Assembly: GCA_015657735.1 (NCBI GenBank)
Contig: SSSX01000616.1
Span: forward strand, 1-7,130
DNA from: Zoogloeaceae bacterium
GTDB lineage: Bacteria; Pseudomonadota; Gammaproteobacteria; Burkholderiales; Rhodocyclaceae
Length of the DNA stretch: 7,130 nt
Direction: 5' to 3'
The notes under the pieces were generated by a model that saw nothing but the letters and a program-made list of their open reading frames with translations, searched no databases and was not told where the DNA came from. Shown piece after piece: positions 5,481-7,130 of the stretch; within the stretch, counting starts at the first letter, position 1, and the number at the start of each line of letters is the position of its first letter. The position numbers and the translations under genes are program-made.

Positions 5481-6134
5481 TCAGGCCGCCACCGACATCG
5501 AATGAAACTGCTCGGCGAGCACGAAGTCGGCCTCGGTACTCGCTCGCACCTGCTCCAGCGAAATGCCCGGCGCCGTTTCCTGCAGGACAAGCTGGCCATC
5601 GTCGATGGTGAAAACGGCCAGCTCGGTAACGATCATCGACACGCGCGCCTTGGCCGTCAGCGGCAAATTGCAACGCTTGAGGATGCGCGGCTCGCCCTCG
5701 CGGGTGCAGTGCTCCATCGCCACCACGACTTTCTTCGCACCGCTCACCAGATCCATCGCGCCGCCCATGCCGGGCACCATTTTGCCGGGCACCATCCAGT
5801 TGGCGAGATTGCCTTCCTGGTCGACCTGCAGTCCGCCCAGGACAGTCAAATCGACATGACCGCCACGAATCAGCGCAAACGACATCAGGCTGTCGAAAAT
5901 CGCCGCGCCGGGCAGCAGGCCGCACGGAATGCCGCCGGCGTTGACCACCCCCGGCTGCGGTTCGCCTTCCAGCGGCCCCATGCCGAGAAAGCCGTTTTCC
6001 GATTGCAGCGTGATGTGGACATCGGTCGGCAGGAATTTCGGCACCATGGTCGGCAGGCCGATGCCGAGATTGACGATGTAGCCTTCCTTCAGCTCCTGCG
6101 CGACGCGCCGGGCGATCAGTTCTTTTGCTTCCAT
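5481..6134 (-). CDS. atoA: Acetoacetate/acetate CoA-transferase beta subunit
   Basis: This 217-residue subunit carries the catalytic glutamate of a class I CoA-transferase, which moves CoA from acetyl-CoA or another donor to acetoacetate or a short-chain fatty acid. The sequence resembles E. coli AtoA almost throughout: the start MEAKELIARRVAQEL, the NLGIGLPTMV segment (22-31), QSENGFLGMGP (44-54) with E46 as the active-site nucleophile, and GKMVPGMGGAMDLV near the middle. Length matches the family. AAGGAG lies 7 nt before the ATG, inside the end of atoD, and only 1 nt separates the atoD stop from this start, so the two subunits are surely co-translated to form the alpha2-beta2 or similar complex in the cytosol. 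ScoB of succinyl-CoA:3-oxoacid transferases is a close relative; the AtoD partner features favour the Ato type. Substrate range is inferred. Confidence 0.93.
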   Translation of the reverse strand: MEAKELIARRVAQELKEGYIVNLGIGLPTMVPKFLPTDVHITLQSENGFLGMGPLEGEPQPGVVNAGGIPCGLLPGAAIFDSLMSFALIRGGHVDLTVLGGLQVDQEGNLANWMVPGKMVPGMGGAMDLVSGAKKVVVAMEHCTREGEPRILKRCNLPLTAKARVSMIVTELAVFTIDDGQLVLQETAPGISLEQVRASTEADFVLAEQFHSMSVAA

Positions 6135-6135
6135 A

Positions 6136-6792
6136 TCACAGCTCCTTGGACAGGACCACTTTGTCCACCAGCGCGGCGGGCGTCATGACCATGTCGGGGT
6201 CGATCTCGCCGATCTCGACCACTTCCTCCACCTCGGCGATGACGAGGTCGGCGGCCATGGCGATGATGGGATTGAAATTGCGGGCGGCCCGCTCGTAGAC
6301 GAGGTTGCCCGCGCGGTCGGCGCGCTTCGCCTTGATGATGGCGATATCCGCGCGCAGCGGCAGTTCGAGCAGGTAGTCGCGACCGTTGACGGTCAGTTTC
6401 TGCTTGCCCTCCTCGACCACCGTGCCGACACCGGTCGGCGTCAGCACGCCGCCCAGGCCGCTGCCGCCGCACCGGATGCGTTCGATCAGCGTGCCCTGCG
6501 GCACCAGATCGACCTCGATCTCGCCGGCGATCATTTTCCGGCCCGTCATCGGATTGGTACCAATGTGGGAGACGATCACCTTGCTGGCCTGCCCGCTCGC
6601 CACCAGCGGCCCGACCCCGGTTGTCGGGGCCGCCGTATCGTTGCCGATCAGCGTCAGTCGGCTCGCCTTGCTCTCATGCAGCGCGGCGACCAGCCCCAAC
6701 GGGGTGCCAACCCCCATGAAACCGCCGAACAGGATGCTCATTCCATCCCGGAACAGGGGGCCGATTTCCGACCATTCGACAATCTTGTTCAT
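6136..6792 (-). CDS. atoD: Acetoacetate/acetate CoA-transferase alpha subunit
   Basis: This 218-residue CoA-binding subunit partners the beta subunit encoded immediately downstream. The glycine-rich loop GGFMGVGTPLGL (23-34) begins the nucleotide/CoA-binding core. SHIGTNPMTGRKMIAGE (75-91), VPQGTLIERIRCGGSGLGG (97-115) and TPTGVGTVVEEGKQ (118-131) are family blocks that follow E. coli AtoD closely. The late ARNFNP segment is also conserved. The start is the ATG at 6792, with AGGA and a 6-nt spacer in front; an in-frame ATG about 170 bp upstream would overlap the preceding gene and lacks family similarity. It lies 23 nt after the stop of the UPF0324 membrane protein gene, so the three form one transcription unit whose promoter is beyond the right edge. 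In E. coli the neighbours are atoE and atoB, neither of which is seen here. Confidence 0.93.
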   Translation of the reverse strand: MNKIVEWSEIGPLFRDGMSILFGGFMGVGTPLGLVAALHESKASRLTLIGNDTAAPTTGVGPLVASGQASKVIVSHIGTNPMTGRKMIAGEIEVDLVPQGTLIERIRCGGSGLGGVLTPTGVGTVVEEGKQKLTVNGRDYLLELPLRADIAIIKAKRADRAGNLVYERAARNFNPIIAMAADLVIAEVEEVVEIGEIDPDMVMTPAALVDKVVLSKEL

Positions 6793-6815
6793 TGCTTTTC
6801 CTTTTCCGGAAAGGT

Positions 6816-7130
6816 TCAACGCTGCAACATGAGTCCGCCCAGAATCAGGCCGGCCAGAAATACGGTATCGACAACCAGCATCAACACCGGACGCCAGCCG
6901 AGGGCCGCCAGTTGCTGGAAAGAGGTCTTGACGCCGAGCGCGGCAATGGCCACCACCAGACACCAGCGCGACAAGCCGGAGAAGACCTGCACGACCGGGC
7001 CGGGTATCCAGCCCATGCTGTTGATCACGATCAGCGCCGCGAAGCCGACCAGGAACATCGGCAGGATCGGCGGCTTGGCCCCCTGCCCGCCGCCCTGGCT
7101 GCGGAACAGCAGCGAAAGAACGACCACGAC
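6816..7130 (-). CDS. UPF0324/YeiH-family putative exporter, C-terminal fragment (cut by window edge)
   Basis: The last 104 codons of a membrane protein are present; the start is beyond 7130. Three hydrophobic segments are visible (PMFLVGFAALIVINSMGWIP; SRWCLVVAIAALGVKTS; PVLMLVVDTVFLAGLILGGL). The blocks INSMGWIP and LSRWCLVVAIAALGVKTSFQQLAALGWRP are characteristic of the C-terminus of the UPF0324/YeiH family (COG2855, often labelled putative sulfate exporter). Members are inner-membrane proteins of about 10 helices; some are encoded beside sulfonate-degradation genes, and transport function is mostly unproven. It is the first recognisable gene of an operon with atoD and atoA, 23 nt upstream of atoD, so it may move a substrate or product of that transferase. 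The family assignment is good although only a third of the protein is seen; the substrate is unknown. Confidence 0.85.
   Translation of the reverse strand, partial: VVVVLSLLFRSQGGGQGAKPPILPMFLVGFAALIVINSMGWIPGPVVQVFSGLSRWCLVVAIAALGVKTSFQQLAALGWRPVLMLVVDTVFLAGLILGGLMLQR

Noticed and set aside
6803..6812. TTTCCGGAAA palindrome between the UPF0324 gene and atoD
   Set aside because: It is a 10-bp palindrome with no loop in a 23-bp spacer that also holds the atoD ribosome binding site; too short to call an operator or terminator.
6793..6963. Upstream ATG adding 57 residues to AtoD
   Set aside because: The extension overlaps the UPF0324 gene in another frame and has no AtoD similarity; the ATG at 6792 has a good ribosome binding site and matches the family start.

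Overview
This is a GC-rich window with dense, mostly co-oriented genes and short gaps. It looks like the chromosome of a Gram-negative proteobacterium. The ketone-body CoA-transferase pair, the Bcr/CflA-type exporter and an exported cupin fit a betaproteobacterium, but the exact lineage is a guess. I see no mobile element, CRISPR array, tRNA or rRNA.

Layout from left to right. At the left edge is the first part (32 codons, minus strand) of a crotonase-fold enoyl-CoA hydratase, probably the N-terminus of a FadB/FadJ-like fusion. Next comes a gene-free stretch of about 340 bases (97-437). It holds a strong intrinsic terminator for the operon to its right, two GC-rich hairpins and a 14-bp A/T palindrome. 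Positions 438-4335 carry a tight four-gene minus-strand operon, transcribed from right to left: iron-type (YqhD-like) alcohol dehydrogenase, secreted cupin resembling the manganese cupin hydroxynitrile lyases, aldo/keto reductase, Bcr/CflA-type MFS exporter. A LysR-family regulator (4472-5431, plus strand) is divergent from this operon. Their 136-bp shared control region contains a perfect LysR-type dyad. The regulator converges, across a 49-bp gap with a hairpin, on a second minus-strand operon: the C-terminal part of a UPF0324/YeiH-type membrane protein (running off the right edge), then atoD and atoA.

Working together. The LysR-controlled operon pairs two aldehyde/ketone reductases from unrelated folds with a periplasmic cupin and an efflux pump. 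The natural reading is a reactive-carbonyl or xenobiotic response. It parallels the E. coli yqhC/yqhD-dkgA arrangement, but with a LysR regulator instead of the AraC-type YqhC and with two extra genes. The AtoDA transferase activates acetoacetate or short-chain acids to CoA esters, and the crotonase/dehydrogenase at the left edge would process such esters, so the wider neighbourhood has a short-chain acyl-CoA theme.

Most products are familiar families. The less ordinary points are the exported hydroxynitrile-lyase-like cupin between two carbonyl reductases, the UPF0324 protein in the place where a short-chain fatty acid transporter might be expected beside atoDA, and the structured intergenic region on the left.
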